From Hyalella azteca (Eukaryota; Arthropoda; Malacostraca; Amphipoda; Hyalellidae): a DNA stretch of 64,000 bases. Positions within the stretch are counted from its first letter, which is position 1. Each line of letters begins with the position of its first letter. This document shows, piece by piece, positions 51,691 through 61,379 of the stretch. The notes under the pieces are model-generated. The model made no database searches. It had not been told where the DNA came from and saw only the letters and a program-made list of their open reading frames with translations. The position numbers and the translations under genes were made by a program. The stretch is taken from positions 1-64,000 of the forward strand of contig NW_025947678.1 of NCBI RefSeq assembly GCF_000764305.2, given 5' to 3'.

Positions 51691-51865
51691 GAATAATAGG
51701 TCTTCCGATCTAACGTTTATTTCTATTAATCATTTCATATGCAATAAATAAGTTCATACAATAACGTACCAAAAGGTGTTCCGGTAAGTATTGCATGGAA
51801 GGTTCAATCTATACAGCAGGAATCATTCGATTTACAACGGTTGTTAAAAACAAGGACCGAGAGAT

Positions 51866-52731
51866 TATGCTTAAGGATCCAAGTCACGTCTTAACAACGG
51901 AATAATCATATAAAGATATCAACAGGTTCTAGTGATAAAAAATAAGCGGCCCTCCTTTTCCATTATGATTCAATTTTATTTCATAATTTTTCTTCATTTA
52001 CCTGACTTCGTAAAATTTACTTTTATTCCTTTTACTCTGTAAATTGTAACTATAAATTGAAAACTTTATGCCTTAAACAAAAGGCTTCATTTAAGCATAG
52101 ATATTACATTTAATTGGAAGGGAAATATTGAAAAATCAATTATCTGGGCAGGTTTTAATTGTCAATTTCCTTTTTTAACTACGAGTATTTCTCGCGACTA
52201 ACTTGGGAAAATCTGTAGAACGCTAATACACCGTTAGAAAAAACGGTGAAAAAACGGTCCCACTGGCATTCTAGTGGCCGGTCGCCACGTAAAAATAAAC
52301 TGTTTCGCCGTTTTTATCAGTTGTTTTACGGATTTCTAGTGTTAAATTAGACTAAAAACGGCGACACAGTGTTTCTTTTCACGTGCCGACCGGCCACTGA
52401 AACGCCGGTAATACCGTTAACGGTAATTGTTCTAAAAGTGTAGTTTACGAAAATTGAACAAAAAAACGATCTATGAGTATATTTTGCATGCATCTAAAAA
52501 AACAAATTTATTTAAGCCAATATTATTCGCGCCACGGTCAGCCAATTTCAGCCATAGTCGCCAGTTGCCATGAATGAAATTTTTGCCCATTTTAAGTTCC
52601 CAGTGATGGCCACTTGCCAAGCCAGTATATATGAAACTTACCAGTTGAAAAAATAAATGTTTTATTATCTAGTCAGTACCTTGTAGCAAATTGAAACATC
52701 TTATGCCCACAGGCCTGCAAACGGGAATAAT
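51866..52731. repeat. Dispersed repeat B, copy 1 (inverse of 56,903-57,562)
   Basis: ATGCTTAAGGATCCAAGTCA through AAACGGGAATAAT is the reverse complement of 56,903-57,562 at high similarity along its whole length, except for a 214-bp extra piece caused by the TA-target insertion at 52,229-52,440. Confidence 0.88.
52229..52440. mobile_element. 212-bp foldback MITE with TA target-site duplication
   Basis: Its ends are CACCGTTAGAAAAAACGG and, inverted, CACTTTTAGAACAATTACCG. Sub-terminal blocks GTGGCCGGTCGCCACGT and ACGTGCCGACCGGCCAC are also inverse, so most of the element folds back. TA flanks both sides (52,227-52,228 and 52,441-52,442). The sister copy at 57,187-57,202 has the uninterrupted site with a single TA, which proves the boundaries. 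A TA target suggests Tc1/mariner-type mobilisation. Confidence 0.85.
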
Positions 52732-52868
52732 TTTTTAAAGGCCTCCCACACTCACCATTCCAACAAAAAGGAATTAATTTTATTAATTAAAAACAGGGAA
52801 TGGTTTCATGTCAATGATCAGGGCCCGACCTTAACGCCTCTGATGGTGGCCTACACCGACTCCGAGGG

Positions 52869-53540
52869 TCACTGAGCTGTGACGCGAGCGAGGAGCGGGC
52901 CCACGTCGAACTTTTCTCTGACTGCTGTTAGGATGCTAGCTGCATTTCCTCTCTGCACAGCCAAACCCAACCTTTGCTCCAACCATAGAGTCTCTCTACG
53001 TTTGCCGGACGATTCCGTAATGCGACGGCCAATCTGTGATATTAAAGGACCAGTCGTTTCACCATATGTGCCCGTCGTTTCTAATGCGACTGGCTCGAAA
53101 CGATACCGAGCTGCCAACGCCGCGTAATTACGTCTCTTGCTATCCTCCGCCGCACGAGCCGCGAACCCAGCAGAAATAGCCGAATTATTGACGTGCGACT
53201 CAGCAAAAGTGTCGACGCAGGTTGCATCCCAGCACAAACACCTCCCATTAGAAAATAGGAAAACCGTTAAGCCATCTGGTCTCTTACCATCCCCTCTGTC
53301 CACTCCACAAGTCCTCTGCCGGCCCAAACTCGCGTCCTCGGGCAAAGCAATACCTGCGTTCCCATTGCGCCACTCATCCACCGCCATCTGCAAACTGTCG
53401 TCCTCGTCCAGTCGTACATTATGTAAAACAGCATCAACCAGGCCACGGACCGAGTGGAGTGACGATATGAATGCAGGGAGCGCTATGTCCTCAAAAGATT
53501 TCTCGAAACAATATAAGTTCGAGTTAGCGTTTCGGGACAT
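52869..53540 (-). CDS. Retroelement-derived nuclease-like C-terminal domain, internally deleted
   Basis: A 223-codon ATG-started frame, unusually GC-rich for the region. It contains SFEDIALPAFISSLHSVRGL, VRLDEDDSLQMAVDEWRNGN, then GDGKRPDGLTVFLFSNG, RCLCWDATCVDTFAESHV, KRRNYAALAARYRFEPVALE, TTGTYGETTGPLISQIGRRI and LGLAVQRGNAASIL. The RPDG...WDATC pattern looks like a PD-(D/E)XK-type nuclease core. Proteins of this type occur as the C-terminal part of animal retroelement ORFs and are usually annotated as uncharacterised. Compared with family members I remember, a block between LGRQRTC and GVDRGDGKRPDG is missing without loss of frame. No RT lies upstream on this strand. The family assignment is from memory. 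Confidence 0.6.
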   Translation of the reverse strand: MSRNANSNLYCFEKSFEDIALPAFISSLHSVRGLVDAVLHNVRLDEDDSLQMAVDEWRNGNAGIALPEDASLGRQRTCGVDRGDGKRPDGLTVFLFSNGRCLCWDATCVDTFAESHVNNSAISAGFAARAAEDSKRRNYAALAARYRFEPVALETTGTYGETTGPLISQIGRRITESSGKRRETLWLEQRLGLAVQRGNAASILTAVREKFDVGPLLARVTAQ

Positions 53541-53544
53541 TTAA

Positions 53545-54120
53545 GATTCTAATCGCCATATCCGGCACCATATTGGAGGTAGCGATGGTCCATGAGAGGT
53601 AGCGAATGCCCTTAAAGTACATAGCCTTCGTTCGCATTAGGTAAATCAGGAAATAATGTACTAGGAATAAGACCTTAAAATGGATTGTAAAACTTAGTTT
53701 AATCGATTTGCAGACATCTTTCCTTGACAATATTGGCAAATGACTATTTTCGAATGATTATTTAAAGTTGTAAGTGATACCCATTGATCTATAAAGATAA
53801 TGCCAGTTTTAAGGAGATTGGATCGAGCAGCACGGAAACTTTCTATTATCCACTATATTTGATGGATTACACTGCGGTGGCGTTCTGAGTGGTTGTGGGT
53901 TCTGTTATATTCGGTGGTTCTGAGGGTTCTGAGTGATTGTGGTAGTGTAGTGGCTAATATAATACATGTTCATTAAATTTGTGTTTAGTCCCTTAGTCAT
54001 TTTACCATTAATGTATAATTGTATTTAGATCATTTTTTTCGTCTGCTCGCTCCTAGACAGCAACTTTTATTTTTCTCATAACCGGAAACGCGATTTTTCA
54101 ACAGCTTTGTTCTTATGATG
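53545..54120. other. Stretch without recognised gene
   Basis: A GTGGTTCTGAGGGTTCTGAG-like short repetitive patch lies near 53,880-53,945; otherwise featureless. Confidence 0.45.
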
Positions 54121-54124
54121 ATTC

Positions 54125-54655
54125 TCAGAATGTTATCTAGGGATGACATCTCGAAGGTATCAACACGTTGAGAGTTGATATTGTATAGGTCAAGTCGTTA
54201 GTAATGCAATATCCAGGTTGAAATTAGTTAAGAAGGAAAATTCTGATGCCTTATGACTAAGTAATTCGTCAGTTTTAGAGTGACCCTCTAACCATGGAGA
54301 AAATAATATACTCTAGATATTAAAAATGTATCCAAAAGAGTTTTTAAGGATGGTTTTGACCTACGGCATCCCTTAAGTAAAATAAGTTTATTCTGTAGAA
54401 AATATTCATAAATATGCTTCACCCTCATAGTTGTTAACATTTCTTATGATATTCTAAAAATGAAGACGATAAGATATGGCTTGAAAACTTAGAACTTATA
54501 TTTTAAAGACGTTTTCATGATTATTTTGCCCATCGTTACTTTTAATATATTACATGGATTTTTCGTAAAATTTTCTTACATTTGTTTTTGTTTAATCTTT
54601 TTAAAATTTTCAACCGACCTTCGAATCATGAAGGAATCAACCTCAAGGGCTAAAA
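54125..54655. repeat. Dispersed repeat A, copy 2
   Basis: Inverse of 51,145-51,690 (see there). Confidence 0.7.
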
Positions 54656-54767
54656 TTTGTATAAAAAATTATTAGTATATTACTTTTATTGGAATTATCA
54701 TATCGTTTTTATACACTTCCATAACTTTCCGCACTGTTGTGGAATAGAAATCCAAAAGTTAAGAAAA

Positions 54768-54870
54768 CGCTCCATCCTAGAAATCTCCATCTCCAGCTCC
54801 ATCCCTAGGATGGCTCCATCCCTAGGATGGCTCCATCCTTTATCTCCAGCTCCATCCCTAGAAATCTCAC
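54768..54870. repeat. Short minisatellite next to an exon-like acceptor/donor pair
   Basis: GGATGGCTCCATCCCTA/CTCCATCTCCAGCTCCAT units include palindromic CCTAGG. On the minus strand the array begins just after CAG|GTGAGA (54,870-54,875), and 22 bases upstream of that donor is ATTTCTACAG, an acceptor-like site. Confidence 0.6.
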
Positions 54871-54929
54871 CTGACTGAGAGGAACGTGACATCTGTAGAA
54901 ATGTAGACCTTGGAAGCACACAGTATTTA

Positions 54930-56700
54930 CGACAGAGACAGTCTCGTTAATGGTCTAAAAACTTCTTCCGTTCATGAGACAAAAGTAAACGCCAAAAATT
55001 TATATATTAACAATCAATAAACAGAAATTAATCATAAGTGTCGAGGAGATCAACGTGACTCTAAACTAAGACGCAGTCGGCGAGGGACTAACTGAAACTT
55101 ATACACGAGAAACTGTTGAAATTAGACCGTCAAACAAATTTCAAATGAATGAAATATGAAGGTGTACTTAACGACGCATGACTTAAAGATATATTGCTGT
55201 GTTATCGTGCGCTTCGAGCTCAAGTTGTAGAAGTAATTTAATCCTTTCGTGACTGACTGGACTTCTCGGTCCCAAACCACTAGTAATGCGAATAGCACTG
55301 ACGACGGTAAATGTATCCGGGACGGAAGGGTTAAGTTCAGTCTGATTACTTCTTATATGCAAACAACTGAAGAAAGTGCTACTTGCATGTGGTGTAGCTA
55401 GATTAAAACGCTGCTAACGTGTCCAGTTGCTAGCGTGTCCGGTTCTTCTATCGACTAAATTGTAAACTCATATACATGTATGTCATACTCGTTGTACACG
55501 TTTACATATATTGAGTATGAATATATTGTAAATGTTTATTCCTGAACAATACTGATTTGTGAATGAATACTGAACTCATACATAAAAAATATGACTCAGT
55601 ACTCACTGCAGTGAGTGACAGAGAGCGCATTTTCTCATCGACGAAAACGTGAAGTCACGGACGAACAGACAGACAGACAGACAGATGGACAGACAGACCA
55701 CGGACGGACAGACGGACATGGCGAGCACAATAGTGCATTTTTTCCATAAATGAGAAAATGCGCTAAAAATTTATTCATTAGCAGGTGTTTGGAGGGCATT
55801 TAACGAAGTACTGTGGAAATAATATCTTCTTCGATGAGCAATACGCGAACGGGACATTTATTAATCGAAATACTCGCCCCCAAATTTGCGGGAACGCGAC
55901 ATGGAAGGCTGCAATAATGCCCCACCTATAATCGACCGATTATTCCTAACTTATGGCTTGGAAAAAACATCCAGGAGTTAGTTTATAACGTTGGACCTTC
56001 ACGGGAAAATTTTGGAGAATCATCTTGCGCCGCTCGTCTTGTCGTAACTTTCTCTCTTTTCCTATTTTTAACCATCAATAAATACCACCAATATAAATCT
56101 TGTGCTTCTATAAAATAAAAAATGTTGAAATCATAAATAGAATAATTTCTGTAATGTTGGGAATTATGAATTTGGGGATTTTAACCAAATATACCATTAA
56201 GCTGTAATGAAAAGAGCTCTAATAATCGTGCTGAACTTACACTGTAAAAATGCGGACTTCTTGCCAATCGTGGATGATGAAAGTGTATCTCCTGTTTTTT
56301 CTTCGAAAATAATCATATCCAGCAGAAATAAAGGATAAAATTCTGTTTAATGTAGTAACAAGAATTAAAATGTACGAATCAAGAATCGATTGAGCGAGAA
56401 CCCAAGAGTTAACGGAGATCGGAAAAGCATCCCTAGCAACGGTTGCCGGGGCTCTGGTACAGATTGCATGTTTCACAAAGGCGCCCGTACGACAGTCTCC
56501 ATATCGCTATTGGGTTCCGCGGTCGCTCTTCCGGCCTCAGCTATATTGCAAAGGACTGTACATAAATCCTCATGGGCTTTATATTTTGGTGGTAAACTTG
56601 AGTTTTGTTATCGTATAGAAGCATCGTTCGTTTCCAAGAGTTTTCTGCTCCTGCTAAAGCAAAAATATAATTTGGGCGAGAATTAGCAGTAGAGGTCATC
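54930..56700. other. Stretch without recognised gene; (ACAG)n tract
   Basis: A CAGACAGACAGACAGACAG tract with degenerate GGACGGACAGACGGACA lies at 55,668-55,720. A 98-codon frame at 56,390-56,686 has no recognised domain. Confidence 0.45.
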
Positions 56701-56714
56701 AAAGAGCTAATACT

Positions 56715-56890
56715 CTCCAGCATCGTGCATCAGGTGGCCCAAATGAGGGCGGATGAACGATAATCAGAGGCGGCGATCCATCGTGGCCTGGGACTGCTAT
56801 GTCCCAAACAAGTACCAAGATTACCAAGTAACTTGGTATCTTGATAATTGTTCCGGACGTAGCACGCCACTATGGATCGCCGCCTTATTT
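56715..56890. mobile_element. Family B LINE 3' tail in head-to-head inverted arrangement
   Basis: GCATCGTGCATCAGGTGGCC, ATGAGGGCGGATGAACGATA and GGCGGCGATCCATCGTGGCC match the tails at 18.8 and 36.9-37.0 kb. After ACCAAGATTACCAAGTAACT the tail end returns inverted (ACGTAGCACGCCACTATGGA then TCGCCGCC). Confidence 0.75.
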
Positions 56891-56902
56891 ATTTCGCGTT
56901 AC

Positions 56903-57562
56903 ATTATTCCCGTTTACAGGCATGTGGGAATAAGATGTTTCAATCTGCTACAAGGTACTGACTAGATAATAAAACATTTATTTTTCAACTGGTGAGTTTC
57001 ATATATACTGGCTTGGCAAGTGGCCATCACTGGGAACTTAAAATGGCTAAAATTTCATTCATGGTAACTGGAGACCTTGGCTGGAATTGACTGACCATGG
57101 CACGAATAATATTGGCTAAAATAAATATTGTTTTTTTAGATGCGTGCAAAATGTACTCATAGATCGTTATTTTTTGTTCAATTTTCGTAAACTATTAGCG
57201 TTCTGCAGATTTTCCCAAGTTTGTCGCGAGAAATACTCGTACGTAGTTAAAAAAAGGAAAATGACAATTAAAATCTGCCCAAACAATTGATTTCTCAATA
57301 CTTCCCTTCCAATAAAATGTAATATCTATGCTTAAATGAAGCATTTTATTTTAGGCATAAAATTTTCAATTGATAGTAACAATTTACAGAGTAAAATGAG
57401 TAAAAGTAAATTTTGCAAGTCAGGTAAATGAAGAAAAATTATGAAATAAAATTGAATCATAATGGAAAAGTAGGGACGCTTATTTTTATAGATAGAGCCT
57501 GTTGATATCTTTATATGATTATTCCTTTGTTAAGACGTGATTTGGATCGTTAAGCATCATCT
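56903..57562. repeat. Dispersed repeat B, copy 2 (empty site for the MITE)
   Basis: Inverse of 51,866-52,731; lacks the 212-bp TA element. Confidence 0.88.
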
Positions 57563-57596
57563 CTTGCGACCACCACCAAAAATAAAATTTGATAAA

Positions 57597-57640
57597 ATAA
57601 AATCTTAGCCACCAAGCCACCGCTTGGTGGCTAAAGATTT
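57597..57640. repeat. Perfect-stem hairpin
   Basis: TAGCCACCAAG, loop CCACCG, CTTGGTGGCTA, extended by AAAATCT/AGATTTT with one unpaired base; about 18 bp stem, 35 bp from the end of repeat B. Confidence 0.85.
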
Positions 57641-57644
57641 TAAG

Positions 57645-59200
57645 GTGGGTCCGAGGCTGTTATAGTGACATATTGCGTCTTACATTTATGTTCATAGAAC
57701 TTATGATTTGATTACCAACTATATCTAACAGCTATTTATTCCTTCTATTCGATAGAATAACTGCATATCCGGTGAGAACCGACCTTCGATCTTTTTTATG
57801 AGGACTTTCAGCGACACAGTTTGCGATAGAAAGAGCCTTCCGTTTATCATGGTGTGTAAAACGTGTAATGCTTTGCTTATATGATTGTATTTGATTTTGA
57901 AACTTATTACGACACTGGAATACTACTACTGGAATGAAGAATTGTAAAATTTATTGGATATTTATTGTTTCTACAGTTATGTTGGGCCGGGTTTATTTCT
58001 CTGCATAACTGCGATAACCTGTATCGGAACCGCTGCCAAGCGTTAATTTTCGGGACTTGGTTCAGGCCTTGATGTTTTGTGAATACGTCTTCTTTCTCAA
58101 GCGTTGGACCAGTCATCTCTGAAATAAAAGTTCCATTTGTTTGATGTTTTGTATTAAGCCTAACAGAGAATTCCTTCTGTATTTCATTCCCCAATTCGAA
58201 ACACAATTGTAAGACGCTAGCGCAGTCTGGTCTCTGACTTACACGCCTTAGCCGAACCACAGGGCGTTTGGTACAACCAAACGTGTGGCACGAGTCAGTG
58301 CCACAGACCTTATAAGGGACTCAATACCGCGCTGCTAGCATGCCCACGTCTTACAGTCCCAACGAAGTTTTATTCAATAGGGAAGACATCATTTAAAAAT
58401 CACCAATAAATTGGTTCGTCATGCGATCTATTTTGATGAATGATATTTATACGTTAGTCTAGTCTCAATGTTATAACCGTTTTTATGATAACTCTGGATA
58501 GAAGCGGGACTTTAGGAATCTTAATATGTTTTTATAAGATGTCTATCTTATGTGTAAAGTATTTATAAGTTTTTGGGTTGAAGAAATTATTGTATTGTTT
58601 TATAGTTGATTATGGGGTTGGGGCCGACTGCAGCTGCGGCCTGTCAACCTCCTGCCTTCTACCATGAAGGAGCCGCTGCCATTCTTTGTAATTACTGACA
58701 CATTTAAAGATAGGGAAAAGCGCTGCCCATCACACTAATTTTCGTTGGGTGGCGACAGGAAGTTTGGATGAGGGAAAGTGAATATAAGAAACGAACATCG
58801 AGGTCATCCTCGACAAACATATGAAAATAATTCTATAAATATTTTGAATACAAAAATTTTTATATAACAACCACATAATATTATATTGATGGTATAAAGA
58901 GTATAATTTTATTCGATCCATTGCCACAGGAGGCTGAGAAACTCTCACAGGAGAAAGTAAACTCTTCAGGTGCAGTCTAAACTGTCCGTCATTTATTACC
59001 TAGCTTAGTTCACTTTGACGATCTTTTCCCACTTGTCCATTCGTCATCTTTAAATTTTAAAATTTCAACAGAAAAAGCACCAGAAAAATCGAAAGGCGGT
59101 GCAATCAAATTATTGATGTTTATTTTCATTGACGTTTCGATTGGTATCTTGAGTGATCTCAAATTTTCATTTATGGAGTACACCAGTACCACACTTCTTA
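57645..59200. other. Stretch without recognised gene; two adjacent small hairpins
   Basis: At 58,264-58,305 CGTTTGGTACAACCAAACG and GTGGCACGAGTCAGTGCCAC form two successive short perfect hairpins. Otherwise no gene or repeat is recognised. Confidence 0.5.
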
Positions 59201-59204
59201 TAAC

Positions 59205-59520
59205 ATTAGACTTTTAGATCTGTAATGTTTTGTTCGCATTCTCTGATAGCATTAACTGCTAGATACTATAATGTTTTGTTGACATTCTCTGATAACATTA
59301 GACTTCTAGATGTTGTAATGTTTCGTTCGCATTCCCTGATAACATTAGACTTCTAAATACTGTAATGTTTTGTTCACATTCTCCGATAATATTAGACTTC
59401 TAGATTATGTAATGTTTTGTTCACATTCTCTGATAATATTAGACTTCTAGATACTGTAATGTTTTGTTCACATTCTCTGATAGCATATTAGACTTCTAGA
59501 TACTTTAACATTTTGTTTGC
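59205..59520. repeat. Tandem repeat of about 56 bp, 6 copies
   Basis: Units contain TGTAATGTTTTGTTCACATT, CTCTGATAACATTAGACTTC and TAGATACT. The last unit, TTTTGTTTGCATTCAGCACAG, ends as an acceptor-like site that enters a GC-rich open segment (FHPSSVLPNVLALLVVCEDF, 59,533-59,650) that I do not recognise. Confidence 0.85.
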
Positions 59521-60458
59521 ATTCAGCACAGAAACAGCGGACGGGAGACTGGACTTCCATCCGAGCTCTGTGCTACCGAACGTCCTTGCCTTGCTGGTGG
59601 TGTGTGAGGATTTCCGAGCCATCATTAAGGCAAATAAACAAACTTCGTCCTATACTATCAATACTCGAATTGATGCATTAGATTGAAATGCGCGTGGAAA
59701 TAATCTGAGAGTGTTAACGAAAGGGTGGTAATTTATACGAATTTTTCTGTGCCGAAAATCATGAGCGGGAGTTTACGTTGTTCAACGGCTCGTACTTAGA
59801 TGCATTCATGGCAAAGGCTGTATTTTGACCGTTATTTCCCATACTATCGATGAAATTGAACGAATAAAATTATGAATGACGAAAATAGCGAGAGTTTAAC
59901 ATGTTTTCTCAAGAGAGGGGATTACTAGGTGCGAATTAAACTGAACAACCGTAAAAATATATTAAATTTGCAACATATTCCAAAATTACACTTAGTTTAG
60001 TTGATGGGGAGGTTGAATAAGATATATTCGTATATATTGCGAGGACAAATGATGCTCATGAACACCTTGCACTCATATTATAACCAGAAAGCAGAAGATC
60101 CCTTTACGAACTCCAAGTAAATTGCAGAGTTTAAAGTTAATTTTTTAGCATTTTCGTTTTACTTTCGCTATTTTGACATCTAAACCGTGATTGCATGTAC
60201 TGTATTCATTTTCAATTTCGTCAAATGAATACGATTGTGTCAAGCATTAATGATGATAACGCATTTATAACTCCCAATTAATATTTTAATCTCTAAAGTT
60301 TATCATTCATTTATAAAATCATTATTTATGTTCCAACGAGAGTTTTTTATGTACAAGTTGTCCTCGTAACATTTCATATAGATTATTCATGTCACTGACC
60401 TTGTATATAAGCTTTAATCCTCCTTAACAATGCTGGGTATGAGAGACAGGATCTGCAG

Positions 60459-60529
60459 GTGCCGATGACGGTGTGGGGGCAATGGGCCGCGCTGGCGCCG
60501 CTACCAGCGCCCGATGCGCTATTGCCGAG
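60459..60529 (+). CDS. Possible exon of an unrecognised gene
   Basis: A GC-rich 71-nt segment between GGATCTGCAG| and CCGAG|GTACAT. The open frame encodes VPMTVWGQWAALAPLPAPDA and LLPR. I cannot assign a family. Its donor and neighbouring bases are repeated in the tandem array that follows. A further acceptor-like TCTCTTAATTTTCAG at 60,975-60,989 and a hydrophobic frame (ACFGFIVLQAQHFFL) may mark a next exon, but the phases do not obviously agree. Confidence 0.3.
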
Positions 60530-60700
60530 GTACATTAATAAGGTACAAGGTCCAGGTACAAGGTACAAGGTTCAGGCTGCCGAGGTACATTAATTAGGTA
60601 CAAGGTCCAGGTACAAGGTACAAGGTTCAGGCTGCCGAGGTACATTAATTAGGTACAAGGTCCAGTTACAAGGTCCAGGTGACCGAGGTACATTAATTAG
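60519..60700. repeat. Tandem array repeating a donor-like exon end (GCCGAG|GTACATTAAT)
   Basis: Units of about 64 bp carry GCTGCCGAGGTACATTAAT, TAGGTACAAGGTCCAGG and TACAAGGTACAAGGTTCAGG. Four copies of CCGAG|GTACATTAAT occur, the first being the end of the exon-like segment. Confidence 0.85.
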
Positions 60701-60756
60701 TTCTGCTATCATAAGTCCTGGTTCATTCGATTATGGCTACATCGGCTTATGGCTAT

Positions 60757-60789
60757 TGAAATACGTTCACTGAGGAACGTATTTCAATT
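60757..60789. repeat. Perfect 13-bp hairpin
   Basis: TTGAAATACGTTC, loop ACTGAG, GAACGTATTTCAA. Confidence 0.9.
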
Positions 60790-61059
60790 ATTGTGGCAGA
60801 ATTTCTACTGGTTATGCGATCTTCTGCAATCATTTTGCATCTTCTTTAAAAACTGCGAATGGGGCATCACATGCATTTAGAAAAAAAAATGCAACATTAA
60901 AGGCACTTGGTCCAGCGCCTTGGACTTAGCGTATCATACCTAAGCAGCGCATTCATTTTTTTTCAAGTTTCGTCTCTCTTAATTTTCAGGTGCATGCTTC
61001 GGTTTCATCGTGCTGCAGGCACAACATTTTTTTCTTACTCGTGCACTCTTGTATGCTGA

Positions 61060-61335
61060 ATGCAATTATGTCCCAGGGAATACTGTATACAGTCACACTT
61101 TTATGAATGTTGTACACAGTCATACCCCAGTAAATTCTGTGCACAATCATGCCCCAGTAAATGCTGAACGCGATCATACCTCATGCTGAGTCATGCAGTA
61201 AATGCAGTACACAATCATGCCTAGTGAATGCCATACAGAACCATTCCCCCAGTGAATGCTCTACACTACCATGCCCCAGCTAGTTAATGCTGTACACAAC
61301 CATACTCCAATAATTAATGCTGTAAACAATTGTTT
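61060..61335. repeat. Degenerate tandem repeat of about 30-35 bp
   Basis: Repeated ATGCTGTACACAATCATGCC and CCAGTAAATGC-type words, about 8 units; it ends near a pyrimidine-rich GACTGCCCAG acceptor-like site at 61,342-61,360. Confidence 0.75.
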
Positions 61336-61379
61336 TTTTCAACTCGACTGCCCAGTGACTGGAGTTGACGTGTTCAGTT

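Noticed and set aside
51701..51711. TCTTCCGATCT, identical to the last 11 bases of the common Illumina adapter
   Set aside because: Suspicious given the other adapter relics, but only 11 bases and no longer adapter match on either side; it could be chance.
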